A stretch of DNA of 64,000 nucleotides from Sulfobacillus thermotolerans (GTDB lineage: Bacteria > Bacillota > Sulfobacillia > Sulfobacillales > Sulfobacillaceae): contig CP019454.1 in assembly GCA_002951815.1 (NCBI GenBank), positions 1,116,001-1,180,000 of the forward strand, written 5' to 3'. Each line of letters starts with the position of its first letter. Position 1 is the first letter of the stretch. Below the pieces are notes generated by a model. The model had not been told where the DNA came from. It was given only the letters and a program-made list of their open reading frames with translations, and searched no databases. The translations under genes and the position numbers were made by a program. Positions 18,757 to 26,653 of the stretch are shown here, piece after piece.

Positions 18757-19253
18757 AGCTGTTTGGGGCGGTATTAACGGTTTTAAGCGCTTGGTATTTG
18801 GGCCATTTAATGGCTAAACCGTATCGGCTGCGTATTACCGCGCTCGAACAGGGTATTGGTATTCTTGGCCAACTGCGGCCGGAGATTGGATGGCACCACC
18901 GCATTTTAGCCACCGCTTTCGAACGCGCGAGCCGTCCATTTCCCGCCTGGCAGTCTATGGCCCATAGTCTTGCCGAAAGGATTGGCGAGCATGATACCGA
19001 CTTTGCAAGCGCCTTTCGTCAAGCATTGCAATGCGTACCGGGATTGTGGGAACAAGACCTCGTCGTGTGGAACGAATTGGGCCATGTCTTGGGTCAATCT
19101 GCCGCAGAATTTCAGTTGAACCATCTGCAGGCCGCAGAAATGGAGCTCACTAGGCTTTTGCACGAAGCTCGCAGTCAGGGACTGAAAACGGCACGCCTTA
19201 CGGAAACCCTCGTATCGCTGGCGGGATTGGCCCTCGTTATCGTTCTCATCTGA
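18753..19253 (+). CDS. spoIIIAB: Stage III sporulation protein AB
   Basis: A 166-residue protein with an N-terminal membrane segment (residues 2-20), a helical soluble domain and a C-terminal hydrophobic helix ending in LAGLALVIVLI. This is the layout of SpoIIIAB, which resembles GspF-type secretion proteins. The ATG at 18753 overlaps the spoIIIAA stop (ATGA) and gives the typical start MKLFGAVL; upstream in-frame starts also exist. Sequence conservation in this family is modest, so identity leans on gene order. Confidence 0.9.
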   Translation: MKLFGAVLTVLSAWYLGHLMAKPYRLRITALEQGIGILGQLRPEIGWHHRILATAFERASRPFPAWQSMAHSLAERIGEHDTDFASAFRQALQCVPGLWEQDLVVWNELGHVLGQSAAEFQLNHLQAAEMELTRLLHEARSQGLKTARLTETLVSLAGLALVIVLI

Positions 19254-19269
19254 CAAACGGAGTGAGGAT

Positions 19270-19470
19270 ATGGGGAATAACATTGACTTAATTGTACGTT
19301 TGGCAGGAATTGGAATACTGGTAACCGTGGCCTATAGTGTGCTGGAGCGACTCGATCGCAAGGAATGGGGGCAGTTGGTGGCGCTGGCCGGGGTAGCTAT
19401 CGGGTTCTTGTTAGTGCTCCGGGAAGTGCAGCAACTCTTTAACGCGGTCCGCACCATGTTCAACCTGTAG
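19270..19470 (+). CDS. spoIIIAC: Stage III sporulation protein AC
   Basis: A 66-residue protein with two transmembrane helices (about 7-24 and 35-52). It matches the short, highly conserved SpoIIIAC (LIVRLAGIGILVTV, FLLVLREVQQLF). It is an integral membrane component of the mother-cell side of the SpoIIIA channel. Normal length, placed 16 bp after spoIIIAB and 16 bp before spoIIIAD. Confidence 0.95.
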   Translation: MGNNIDLIVRLAGIGILVTVAYSVLERLDRKEWGQLVALAGVAIGFLLVLREVQQLFNAVRTMFNL

Positions 19471-19486
19471 GTGAAGGAGGCCTCCT

Positions 19487-19879
19487 GTGCACACCATCTT
19501 GCGCCTAGTTTCTGTGGGCATCATTGGGACGCTGTTGCTCGTCGTGGTGCGTGATGAGCGAAAAGAACTCGGTGTGGTTCTGCGATTGGCCTTAGGAGCC
19601 GCCTTATTGCTGGTGCTCATTACGCCGCTTGCAGAGGTGCTTTCGGGATTTCTGAAATTAGTCGACCAAGCTCGCATTCGAGGACTCTATCTCGGTCTCC
19701 TGCTGAAGGTCATCGGCATTGCCTATCTAGCAACATTTGCTGCCCATATTGCCTATGATTCGGGGGAAGCCGGCGTCGGTTGGCGCATAGAGGTGGGAGC
19801 GAAAATCGTGATTTTGGCCTTGGCACTTCCGCTGGTCAGTGCCATATTGCAGACCGTTTTGAAAATGATACCGTCCTGA
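19487..19879 (+). CDS. spoIIIAD: Stage III sporulation protein AD
   Basis: A 130-residue membrane protein with four hydrophobic segments, of the same family as SpoIIIAC but with an added C-terminal half containing LGLLLKVIGIAYLATFAAHI. The start is GTG with a strong GAAGGAGG ribosome site. The usual length is about 130. It lies inside the spoIIIA operon. Confidence 0.95.
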   Translation: MHTILRLVSVGIIGTLLLVVVRDERKELGVVLRLALGAALLLVLITPLAEVLSGFLKLVDQARIRGLYLGLLLKVIGIAYLATFAAHIAYDSGEAGVGWRIEVGAKIVILALALPLVSAILQTVLKMIPS

Positions 19880-19891
19880 GGAGCGATGGCA

Positions 19892-21052
19892 ATGAAAAGG
19901 CTGTGGATTTGGCTTGCGGCGATGGCCATGGTGTGGGGCTTTTCTCCCGTCGTGCATGCCCAAACGGTGGATGCTCTTATCACCAAACAGGCCCAAAGTG
20001 TCAATACCGAGTCCTTAGACCATCAAGTCTCGCAACTGGTTAATCCGTATCCTCAGGTGCATATCCCAACAGTCTCGCAAATGGCCTCGGACCTCTTGCA
20101 CCGCAAAAATCCTTTTTCCCTCCAGGAACTGCTCGATGCCCTGACGCAAGCGATTGCAGGGGATTTGGAGACGGAAGGACGGGTGTTAGGCGTCATCTTT
20201 TTGTTATCGGTTTTGGCGGCCATTCTCTCTCGTCTTACAGAGTCTATTGATGGGTCGGGGCGGGTGGCTGAAGTCTCCCAGATGGTGGTCGTGTCGGCGT
20301 TGATTCTGATTGCCCTCCACTCCTTTGGGTTGGCACTGTCGATGGTCAATCAACTCCTCACAGATGTGGTTCATCTCATGGAGTCCTTGATTCCCTTGTT
20401 GGTGGTGTTGATGGCCGGCAGCGGGGCGGTAGCCTCAGCTGGGATCTTTCATCCCGTTATGATGCTGACCGTGAACTTTGTCGCGATGTTGACGCGGAGT
20501 TGGGTGTTGCCCTTGGTGCTATTGGCTACCATCTTGGACTTGGTGAGTCATTGGATGCCGAATTTTTCGTTGAAAAACTTGGCGCTGCTTCTTCGGCAGA
20601 CGGGGTTAACGCTGCTGGGAGGATTGATGACCTTGTTCTTAGGAGTGATGGCCGTAGAAGGGGCTGCCGGATCCGTGGCCGATGGTGTGACCTTGCGCAC
20701 GGGGAAATTTCTGGCCAATACCTTTGTTCCTGTAGTGGGTAAGGCATTCTCCGACGCGATGGAAGCGGTCTTAGGCTCATCGATGCTATTGAAAAATGCG
20801 GTATCGGTGGTTGGAGCCCTCACCATCATCGTGCTGGTAGCGTTTCCCGTGCTCAAACTGTTTGTCATGATGGTGCTTTACCGATTGGGGGCTGCAGCGA
20901 CTGAGCCGCTTGGGGTTAGTGGGGTACACCGGACCTTAGAAACTATGGCCACAGCCGTGGGATGGTTGTTGGCCATTACGGGCTCTGTGGCGCTGATGTT
21001 CTTCCTGATGATTACGGTTGTGGTAACCGTATCGAACGGAGTGGGATTGTAA
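19892..21052 (+). CDS. spoIIIAE: Stage III sporulation protein AE
   Basis: A 386-residue polytopic membrane protein. It starts with a signal peptide (residues 1-22, ending AHA-QT), then an extracytoplasmic domain to about residue 85 and around eight transmembrane helices. It is the largest membrane subunit of the SpoIIIA complex. The ATG at 19892 is preferred over 19886 because of distance from GAGGAG. The TAA shares a base with the ATG of spoIIIAF. Confidence 0.95.
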   Translation: MKRLWIWLAAMAMVWGFSPVVHAQTVDALITKQAQSVNTESLDHQVSQLVNPYPQVHIPTVSQMASDLLHRKNPFSLQELLDALTQAIAGDLETEGRVLGVIFLLSVLAAILSRLTESIDGSGRVAEVSQMVVVSALILIALHSFGLALSMVNQLLTDVVHLMESLIPLLVVLMAGSGAVASAGIFHPVMMLTVNFVAMLTRSWVLPLVLLATILDLVSHWMPNFSLKNLALLLRQTGLTLLGGLMTLFLGVMAVEGAAGSVADGVTLRTGKFLANTFVPVVGKAFSDAMEAVLGSSMLLKNAVSVVGALTIIVLVAFPVLKLFVMMVLYRLGAAATEPLGVSGVHRTLETMATAVGWLLAITGSVALMFFLMITVVVTVSNGVGL

Positions 21053-21546
21053 TGATAGCGCTGATTGGACACTGGGTGCGTTCCCTCATCATTATTGTGC
21101 TCTTGGGCAACTTGGCCGACTTTGTTTTGCCGAAAGGAGACCTCAAAAAATATGCGGGTCTTGTTGTCGGTTTAGTGCTCTTGTTAGCGATGGTGAGTCC
21201 CGTTTGGAGTCTGATTCACCAGGTTGGCAAGTCGCCTCAGTCTAACGCCTGGATTGGGGCAGGAACGGGACAAAATCTTTCGTCTTTAGTCCACGCCGAG
21301 CAGATTGACCAAGCGGAAGCGATGGTACTCAGCTACAAAAATGTGCAAGCATGCACCATTTCAGCAGACACCCAAGGAGGATATAGCGCCGTGGTGCGAG
21401 TCTCAGGAACGACCAACACCGCAACGCTGAGACAATACATTGAAGATGCCTTGGCGGTCACGACCGGCGAAACTCCCAAAGTTCATCTCATCGTGCAATC
21501 AGACCAACCCAAGCACTCTATCACACGGTACCGGGTAGAACCGTAG
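21052..21546 (+). CDS. spoIIIAF: Stage III sporulation protein AF
   Basis: A 164-residue protein with two N-terminal transmembrane helices (about 5-25 and 33-53, with FVLPKGDLKKYAGLVVGLVLLL between and in them) and a soluble domain of about 100 residues that resembles the ring-building fold of SpoIIIAG/AH. The ATG overlaps the spoIIIAE stop (TAATG). The motif GD-KKYAG is a family hallmark. Confidence 0.94.
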   Translation: MIALIGHWVRSLIIIVLLGNLADFVLPKGDLKKYAGLVVGLVLLLAMVSPVWSLIHQVGKSPQSNAWIGAGTGQNLSSLVHAEQIDQAEAMVLSYKNVQACTISADTQGGYSAVVRVSGTTNTATLRQYIEDALAVTTGETPKVHLIVQSDQPKHSITRYRVEP

Positions 21547-21584
21547 CCTCAAAGGAGTACGGCGGAAGGAGAAGGAGTGTCCAT

Positions 21585-22103
21585 ATGGCTAGTAATTTCC
21601 AAGAGTGGTGGAAGAAATTTGCTAAAGAAGACCGTACGAAATTGTATCGGCTGGCGGGAGTGGGGATTTTAGGCCTTGTATTGTTAGGATTTGGAAGTTT
21701 CGGTCCTTCCGTGCCCTCACCTCCCCATACCCAAAAAGCGGTCACGACGACACATAGTGGCCCCTTGGCTGAACAGGAACAAGAAGTATCGGCGCAATTG
21801 ACACAAATTCTTGATGATATTCCGCAAGTGCACCGAGTGTCCGTGGCGGTCACCCTGACGAAAAGCATGACCTCCCAGTACGTCGATACGAACCAAAGTG
21901 GGCAAGGGTCTTCTCCCGTCGTGATAACGACGAACTCTGGGCAGGCCGTGGTCCCGTTGGATGAACTCGGTCCGTCTGTGGCTGGCGTTGTCGTCGTGGC
22001 GGCGAGCGCCCGCAATCCCCTCATTAGGGCCGAGCTTGCTCAAGCTGTAGAAACGTTGCTTCAGGTCCAACCTTACCAAGTATTGATTTTGCCTACCAAT
22101 TAA
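21585..22103 (+). CDS. spoIIIAG: Stage III sporulation protein AG
   Basis: A 172-residue bitopic protein with one transmembrane helix (about 22-40) and a C-terminal ring-building domain. SpoIIIAG forms a large ring in the intermembrane space between mother cell and forespore. Landmarks are the LTQILDDIPQVHRVSVAVTL strand-helix part and the GVVVVAASARNPLIRAELAQAVETLL helix. The loop between them is rather short. The start at 21585 has an AAGGAG SD. Confidence 0.94.
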   Translation: MASNFQEWWKKFAKEDRTKLYRLAGVGILGLVLLGFGSFGPSVPSPPHTQKAVTTTHSGPLAEQEQEVSAQLTQILDDIPQVHRVSVAVTLTKSMTSQYVDTNQSGQGSSPVVITTNSGQAVVPLDELGPSVAGVVVVAASARNPLIRAELAQAVETLLQVQPYQVLILPTN

Positions 22104-22129
22104 TGAGCATTGTGAGAGGAGAGATTGCC

Positions 22130-22630
22130 ATGAAACGTCCCCAAATCGTCCGCTTTGCTGCCTTTGTAACTGTGCTCGCTGTCTTGTTAGGGTATGTGGT
22201 CTACCACCGTACAGCCCCTAATACCGCCTTGTCCGCCTCGGTGACTCCGCAACAACACCAGGCCAATACCGTATCGAATTTAGAAAACTATTTCGTGAAT
22301 TACCGTATGCATCGTGACCGGGTGATGAGCGAAGAAATTGCGACGCTGAAAGCTTTGACCGAAAATCCATCGATTGGTCAATCGGCGAAAGATCAAGCCT
22401 CGGCCACCATGGTGCAAGATACCCAAGAACTTAAAGAGGAGACGCAGGCGGAGGGGCTCTTATCCGCTCGAGGATTTCCGCTGAGTGCCGTGACGGTCAC
22501 GCAAAATAAAGCGATTGTCGTGGTCGGAGGAGCGTCCTTGACGAGCGAGCAGATTGGGCGTATCGCGGACACCATTACCGAAGTGACCTCATTGCCGCCA
22601 CAAGACGTGGTGATCCTGCCCAAGTCCTGA
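22130..22630 (+). CDS. spoIIIAH: Stage III sporulation protein AH
   Basis: A 166-residue bitopic protein with an N-terminal membrane helix (about 7-24), a coiled helical linker (residues 50-110) and a ring-building domain (about 115-166). It partners the forespore protein SpoIIQ across the double membrane. The ATG at 22130 follows GAGAGGAGAG, whereas the ATG at 22103 overlapping spoIIIAG has no SD. It is the last gene of the cluster and is followed by a hairpin. Confidence 0.93.
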   Translation: MKRPQIVRFAAFVTVLAVLLGYVVYHRTAPNTALSASVTPQQHQANTVSNLENYFVNYRMHRDRVMSEEIATLKALTENPSIGQSAKDQASATMVQDTQELKEETQAEGLLSARGFPLSAVTVTQNKAIVVVGGASLTSEQIGRIADTITEVTSLPPQDVVILPKS

Positions 22631-22658
22631 ATAAATAGAAGCTCGCACCTGCATGAAA

Positions 22659-22688
22659 GAAGACCCGCGGCCACTGGTCCGGGTCTTC
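22659..22688. terminator. Hairpin after spoIIIAH
   Basis: GAAGACCCG and CGGGTCTTC form a perfect 9-bp stem with a 12-base loop between convergent spoIIIAH and the DsrE-like gene. There is no T-run on the plus side; on the minus side CTTCTTTC follows. It is a likely weak bidirectional terminator. Confidence 0.6.
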
Positions 22689-22779
22689 CTCATAGGGGCC
22701 TCTTTGGATACAGTATTTTACAAAAGAGGAGCTAACCTGAATAATGGGGTCAGAGTGCGGCGCCCCGTCAGATATTTGT

Positions 22780-23136
22780 TTAGAAGGTTAAGACGTGATA
22801 GCCTTCTCCTAGACGTTGTGCGACTTCCTGACCACCACGGACAATTTGGGCTTCAAACATTTGATCGGCTGTTAATCCCAGATTTTGCATGGACTGTTCG
22901 CAAACGCTGATGGTGATGCCAGCATCGCGCATGGCTTGTAATTGCTGACCGAATTGTGGAGAGTTCTTTTGATTCGATTTTAGAATTTCTATTCCGGGAC
23001 CTAAGGCGAGGAACTCCACGGCCATATCGGGCCGAAATTTTTTCAACATCAAAGTCATTTGTAAAATCGCATTGGCTCGCACAAAAGCTTCTTTGCCTGT
23101 AGTCAACACCACTAAAGTCGGCTGATTGTTCTCCAT
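22780..23136 (-). CDS. DsrE/DsrF-like family protein
   Basis: A 118-residue cytosolic protein of the DsrE fold, a family linked with persulfide handling in sulfur metabolism and tRNA thiolation. It has the first beta strand TLVVLTTGKEAF, a central EFLALGPGIEIL, and a conserved-looking cysteine in ITISVCEQSMQNLGL (about residue 78), the position where DsrE-type proteins carry their reactive cysteine. The start ATG (23136) has GGAGGTG upstream. It is on the strand opposite to its neighbours and occupies the spot between spoIIIAH and accC. Its substrate cannot be told from sequence. Confidence 0.82.
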   Translation of the reverse strand: MENNQPTLVVLTTGKEAFVRANAILQMTLMLKKFRPDMAVEFLALGPGIEILKSNQKNSPQFGQQLQAMRDAGITISVCEQSMQNLGLTADQMFEAQIVRGGQEVAQRLGEGYHVLTF

Positions 23137-23220
23137 GATCAACACCTCCAAACGTCTTCTTGGTGCTCTAGGCCATCATATCACATTGCAGAAATGGCCG
23201 TACGAGATGGACTGGCTTCT

Positions 23221-23253
23221 AAATTTAAGGGTCCCCCAATCAGACCCAAATTT
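23221..23253. repeat. Inverted repeat between the DsrE-like gene and accC
   Basis: AAATTT-AA-GGGTC (23221-23233) pairs with GACCC-AAATTT (23243-23253), with a 2-base bulge. It lies in the divergent intergenic gap of about 220 bp, where it could be an operator or a transcript hairpin. No other gene is seen in this gap. Confidence 0.4.
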
Positions 23254-23357
23254 CTGTGCATGATTCTTTCTTGTGAGGCGTTGTTCATGGGTGAGGGACA
23301 TCTAGACATTCTTGTCTGATTGTGGTCTAGTAGGAAGGTAGAACCGGAGGTGTCGAG

Positions 23358-24704
23358 GTGTTTAAGAAAATCTTGATTGCAAACCGGGGAGAAATCGCAA
23401 TTCGGGTGATGCGGGCAGCGCGGGAGCTGGGCATCAAGACGGTTGCGGTCTATTCCGATGCGGACAAAGATGCATTGCATGTGAAATATGCGGATGAAGC
23501 GTTCCCCATTGGCCCTGCTCCTTCTAATCTTAGTTATCTTCATATCCCCAATATTATCAATGCGGCGATTCAAACGGGCGCAGAGGCTATTCATCCAGGG
23601 TATGGTTTTTTGTCCGAAAATCATCATTTCGCCGCCGTGTGTCAGACATGGGGGCTAAAGTTTATCGGTCCGCCGGCGGATGCCATTGAAAAAATGGGGA
23701 TTAAAGCGCAAGCGCGACAAATGATGATTCAAGCCGGGGTGCCAGTTGTGCCCGGGACGGTGGGCGCTGTGGATGATATTGCCGCTGCCCAGAAAGTTGC
23801 AGAAGAAATTGGATATCCTATTATGGTGAAGGCTTCTTTTGGTGGTGGAGGTCGCGGCATCCGGGTTGTCGATTCCCCAGAAGAATTGGCCAATGCTCTA
23901 GAAAGTGCAAGTCGTGAGGCCAAATCGGCTTTCGGTCAAGGGGATGTTTATATTGAGAAATTCTTGCGTAAGCCCCGTCATATTGAAATTCAAGTGATTG
24001 CCGATAGCCAGGGCAATGTCGTGACGCTGGGAGAACGAGAATCGTCCTTACAGCGCCGGAGGCAAAAGGTGATGGAAGAAGCCCCATCATGTGCGATGAC
24101 GCCAGCCCTACGCGAACAAATGAGTGAGGCGGCTCGTCGCGCGGCGCAGGCGGTCCACTATACGAGCGCTGGTACCTTAGAATTCCTTTTAGATGATGAC
24201 GGTCACTTTTACTTCATGGAGATGAATACGCGAGTCCAGGTTGAACATGCCTGCACTGAGATGATTACCGGTGTGGATATTGTGAAAGAACAAATTCGGG
24301 TCGCGGCGGGTTTGCCGTTGTCGATTCGTCAAGAAGACGTCGTGCTGTCTGGTTGGAGTATTGAGTGCCGTCTGAACGCCGAGGATCCCGAACACCTATT
24401 TCGCCCGAGCCCCGGAAAAATTACCTTATGGAAAGAGGCCAGTGGTCCATGGGTACGGGTTGATTCAGGGGCAGAAACTGGCGACCAAGTTCAACCTTTT
24501 TATGACTCGCTTCTCGCTAAGGTTGTGACGTGGGGGCGGACACGAGATGAGGCCATCGAACGCATGCGGCGCGCGTTGAGTGAGTTTCAGATTGAAGGGG
24601 TTAAGACCACGTTGGAACTGCATCGTCAGCTCATGGACGACGAAGAGTTTTGTGCAGGGCGAATTCACACGACGTTTTTGGCGGAGCGCATTAAAGGAGC
24701 TTGA
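23358..24704 (+). CDS. accC: Biotin carboxylase subunit of acetyl-CoA carboxylase
   Basis: A 448-residue ATP-grasp enzyme that carboxylates biotin on the carrier protein with bicarbonate and ATP. The N-terminal KILIANRGEIAIRVMRA and the glycine-rich lid (SFGGGGRGIRVV) are standard. So are the catalytic Glu/Asn/Arg cluster EMNTRVQVEHACTEM (usual form HPVTE) and the C-terminal biotin carboxylase domain. The start is GTG at 23358. In most Firmicutes accB precedes it directly; here it does not, so the carrier must be encoded elsewhere or another carboxylase uses this subunit. Confidence 0.93.
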   Translation: MFKKILIANRGEIAIRVMRAARELGIKTVAVYSDADKDALHVKYADEAFPIGPAPSNLSYLHIPNIINAAIQTGAEAIHPGYGFLSENHHFAAVCQTWGLKFIGPPADAIEKMGIKAQARQMMIQAGVPVVPGTVGAVDDIAAAQKVAEEIGYPIMVKASFGGGGRGIRVVDSPEELANALESASREAKSAFGQGDVYIEKFLRKPRHIEIQVIADSQGNVVTLGERESSLQRRRQKVMEEAPSCAMTPALREQMSEAARRAAQAVHYTSAGTLEFLLDDDGHFYFMEMNTRVQVEHACTEMITGVDIVKEQIRVAAGLPLSIRQEDVVLSGWSIECRLNAEDPEHLFRPSPGKITLWKEASGPWVRVDSGAETGDQVQPFYDSLLAKVVTWGRTRDEAIERMRRALSEFQIEGVKTTLELHRQLMDDEEFCAGRIHTTFLAERIKGA

Positions 24705-24716
24705 TGAAAGGAGCGC

Positions 24717-25139
24717 ATGATGTCAGAAGGAACGCTGCTACCAGTCAAGACGCTACCAACGGTACAGATCGCCAATGAGGTTATTGCTGTGATTGCGGGC
24801 ATTGCGGCCAGCGAAGTGGATGGTGTTGCGGCGATGAGTGGCGGTTTGGCAGGCGGCTTGACCGAAATGTTGGGAAAGAAAACGGCAAGTCGCGGCGTCA
24901 AGATTGACGTGAAAGAGAATCACGTAAGTCTTGATTTATTTGTGGTTGTGCGGTATGGTGCGAAGATTCCTGAGGTCGCATCCCGAATTCAAGATCAGGT
25001 GAAAGAACAGGTCGAGCGGATGACGGGATTAACGGTATCGGATGTCAATATTCACGTTCAAGGAGTGTCATTTGCGACAGAGCCAGACCATGAATGGAAT
25101 AATGAACAGCACTCTGAGAACCCAACAGATGTGACCTAA
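24717..25139 (+). CDS. Asp23/Gls24 family envelope-stress protein (YqhY-like)
   Basis: A 140-residue Asp23 (DUF322) protein. The core runs from IANEVIAVIAGIAASEVDGVAAM to the C-terminal VSDVNIHVQGVSF, including DLFVVVRYGAKIPEVA. It lies between accC and nusB exactly where B. subtilis has yqhY, a gene connected with acetyl-CoA carboxylase activity. It begins with ATG at 24717 or 24720 after GAAAGGAG. Confidence 0.92.
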   Translation: MMSEGTLLPVKTLPTVQIANEVIAVIAGIAASEVDGVAAMSGGLAGGLTEMLGKKTASRGVKIDVKENHVSLDLFVVVRYGAKIPEVASRIQDQVKEQVERMTGLTVSDVNIHVQGVSFATEPDHEWNNEQHSENPTDVT

Positions 25140-25167
25140 GTGACAGGAGTATGGAGGAGGTAGAACC

Positions 25168-25629
25168 GTGGCAAGGCATCATGCCCGGGAAGAGGCGTTA
25201 AAAATTTTGTTTGAGCATGATCTCGCGCAAACGGGGATCGAAATTTTATTGAAGGGGTTACATGAACCCGATACCGCTGACCGGGAATTTGCACAATCCC
25301 TTGTCCAAGGCGTTGTGCAGCAACAAGCGGAGCTGGATGCGGTGATCGCGCAAGCAGCTGTGGACTGGAAAATTCAGCGCATGCCTACCATCGACCGCAA
25401 TGTTCTGCGCATGGCGGTGTATGAACTCTATAATGACCATAACACGCCCATTTCTGTGATTATTTCGGAAGCGTTGGAATTGGCGGGGGAGTATAGCACC
25501 GACGACGCCAAGCGTTTTGTCAATGGGGTGCTGTCGGCTGTGGCGAAACAGATACGCCCTGAAGGGGACCTTGACCGGATCGTGTCAGAGCCTGCGGATG
25601 CTGGGACGTCGGCGGAGCCTCCCGCATAG
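25168..25629 (+). CDS. nusB: Transcription antitermination factor NusB
   Basis: A 153-residue all-helical protein that binds boxA RNA with ribosomal protein S10 during rRNA transcription. The arginine-rich N-terminus (ARHHAREEALKILFEHDL), the central RMPTIDRNVLRMAVYEL and TPISVIISEALELAGEYSTDDAKRFVNG are all signature segments. The start is GTG with GGAGGTAGAA upstream. A short acidic/Pro-rich tail follows residue 135. Confidence 0.95.
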   Translation: MARHHAREEALKILFEHDLAQTGIEILLKGLHEPDTADREFAQSLVQGVVQQQAELDAVIAQAAVDWKIQRMPTIDRNVLRMAVYELYNDHNTPISVIISEALELAGEYSTDDAKRFVNGVLSAVAKQIRPEGDLDRIVSEPADAGTSAEPPA

Positions 25630-25789
25630 GAGTTGGGTCATGGACGATTTCGGAACGGGCGGACGTTTCTACGGCATGAACAAACATCTCCTCCACCAAA
25701 CAGCGTCGAGAGCGCAAGTTCTTTGACGCTATTTTCCTGAAAGTTAGGTAGCATAAGGTGGATATCAAGAACGTAAGAAAGGGTGATTC

Positions 25790-26653
25790 GTGGTGATGTC
25801 CAAGGCCCAACTGCTAGACGGCAAGGCGACTGCTGACCAAATTCGGGCAGAACTTGCGGTCAAAGTTGGCGAACATTATGCGAGAACGGGACGGCGGCCT
25901 GGGCTTGCGGTGGTGATGGTCGGTGACGACCCGGCTTCAGCGGTTTATGTGCGCAATAAACATCGTGCGAGCACGCAGGCTGGAATGGATTCCAGACAAG
26001 TCCTTTTACCCGCGTCGGCTACGACTGGACAGGTGCTGGAAATGATTGAAATGCTCAATCAAGACCCCAGCATCCATGGCATTTTGCTGCAGTTGCCAGT
26101 GCCTCCCCATATTGATGCTCAAGTGATTATTAAGCATTTGGACCCTCGCAAAGATGTCGATGGGTTGACCCCTACAAATATGGGCCGTCTGATGACAGGA
26201 CAACCCGGACTGAGGCCTTGTACGCCGCTAGGTATTATGGAATTATTGTCCCGTTATCATGTGCCCATAGCGGGCAAAAAGGCCGTGATTGTGGGACGCT
26301 CTCAGTTGGTTGGGAAGCCGTTAGCGCTGCTTTTGCTCGAAAAAGATGCGACGGTTTGTGTATTGCATTCGAAAACCCCCAATCCCAGTATTATGGCTCA
26401 AGACGCCGATATTGTGGTTGCAGCCGTTGGCCGACCGCATTTGGTCCAAACAGACTGGATTAAACCCGGCGCGGTCGTGATTGATGTTGGGATTAATCGC
26501 ACGGCCCAAGGACTTGTTGGCGACGTCGATTTTCCTGCGGTGCTGACCCGTGCGGGCTACATTACACCTGTCCCCGGGGGGATTGGCCCGATGACGATCG
26601 CCATGCTGCTGAGTAATACCTGGCAGGCCTTTCAAGGAGAATTGAACGCATGA
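25790..26653 (+). CDS. folD: Bifunctional methylenetetrahydrofolate dehydrogenase/cyclohydrolase FolD
   Basis: A 287-residue NADP enzyme of one-carbon metabolism, interconverting methylene-, methenyl- and formyl-tetrahydrofolate. The catalytic Lys is in YVRNKHRAS (about residue 56), with GILLQLPVPPH and DVDGLTPTNMGRL as signatures, and VIVGRSQLVGKPLALLLL forms the NADP site. The start GTG has AAAGGG six bases upstream; an ATG six bases later is an alternative. It overlaps xseA by 4 bp and functionally complements glyA and gcv upstream. Confidence 0.95.
   Translation: MVMSKAQLLDGKATADQIRAELAVKVGEHYARTGRRPGLAVVMVGDDPASAVYVRNKHRASTQAGMDSRQVLLPASATTGQVLEMIEMLNQDPSIHGILLQLPVPPHIDAQVIIKHLDPRKDVDGLTPTNMGRLMTGQPGLRPCTPLGIMELLSRYHVPIAGKKAVIVGRSQLVGKPLALLLLEKDATVCVLHSKTPNPSIMAQDADIVVAAVGRPHLVQTDWIKPGAVVIDVGINRTAQGLVGDVDFPAVLTRAGYITPVPGGIGPMTIAMLLSNTWQAFQGELNA

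Noticed and set aside
25640-25726. Short frame of 28 codons after nusB
   Set aside because: No ribosome site at suitable distance, no similarity, and it occupies the upstream region of folD.
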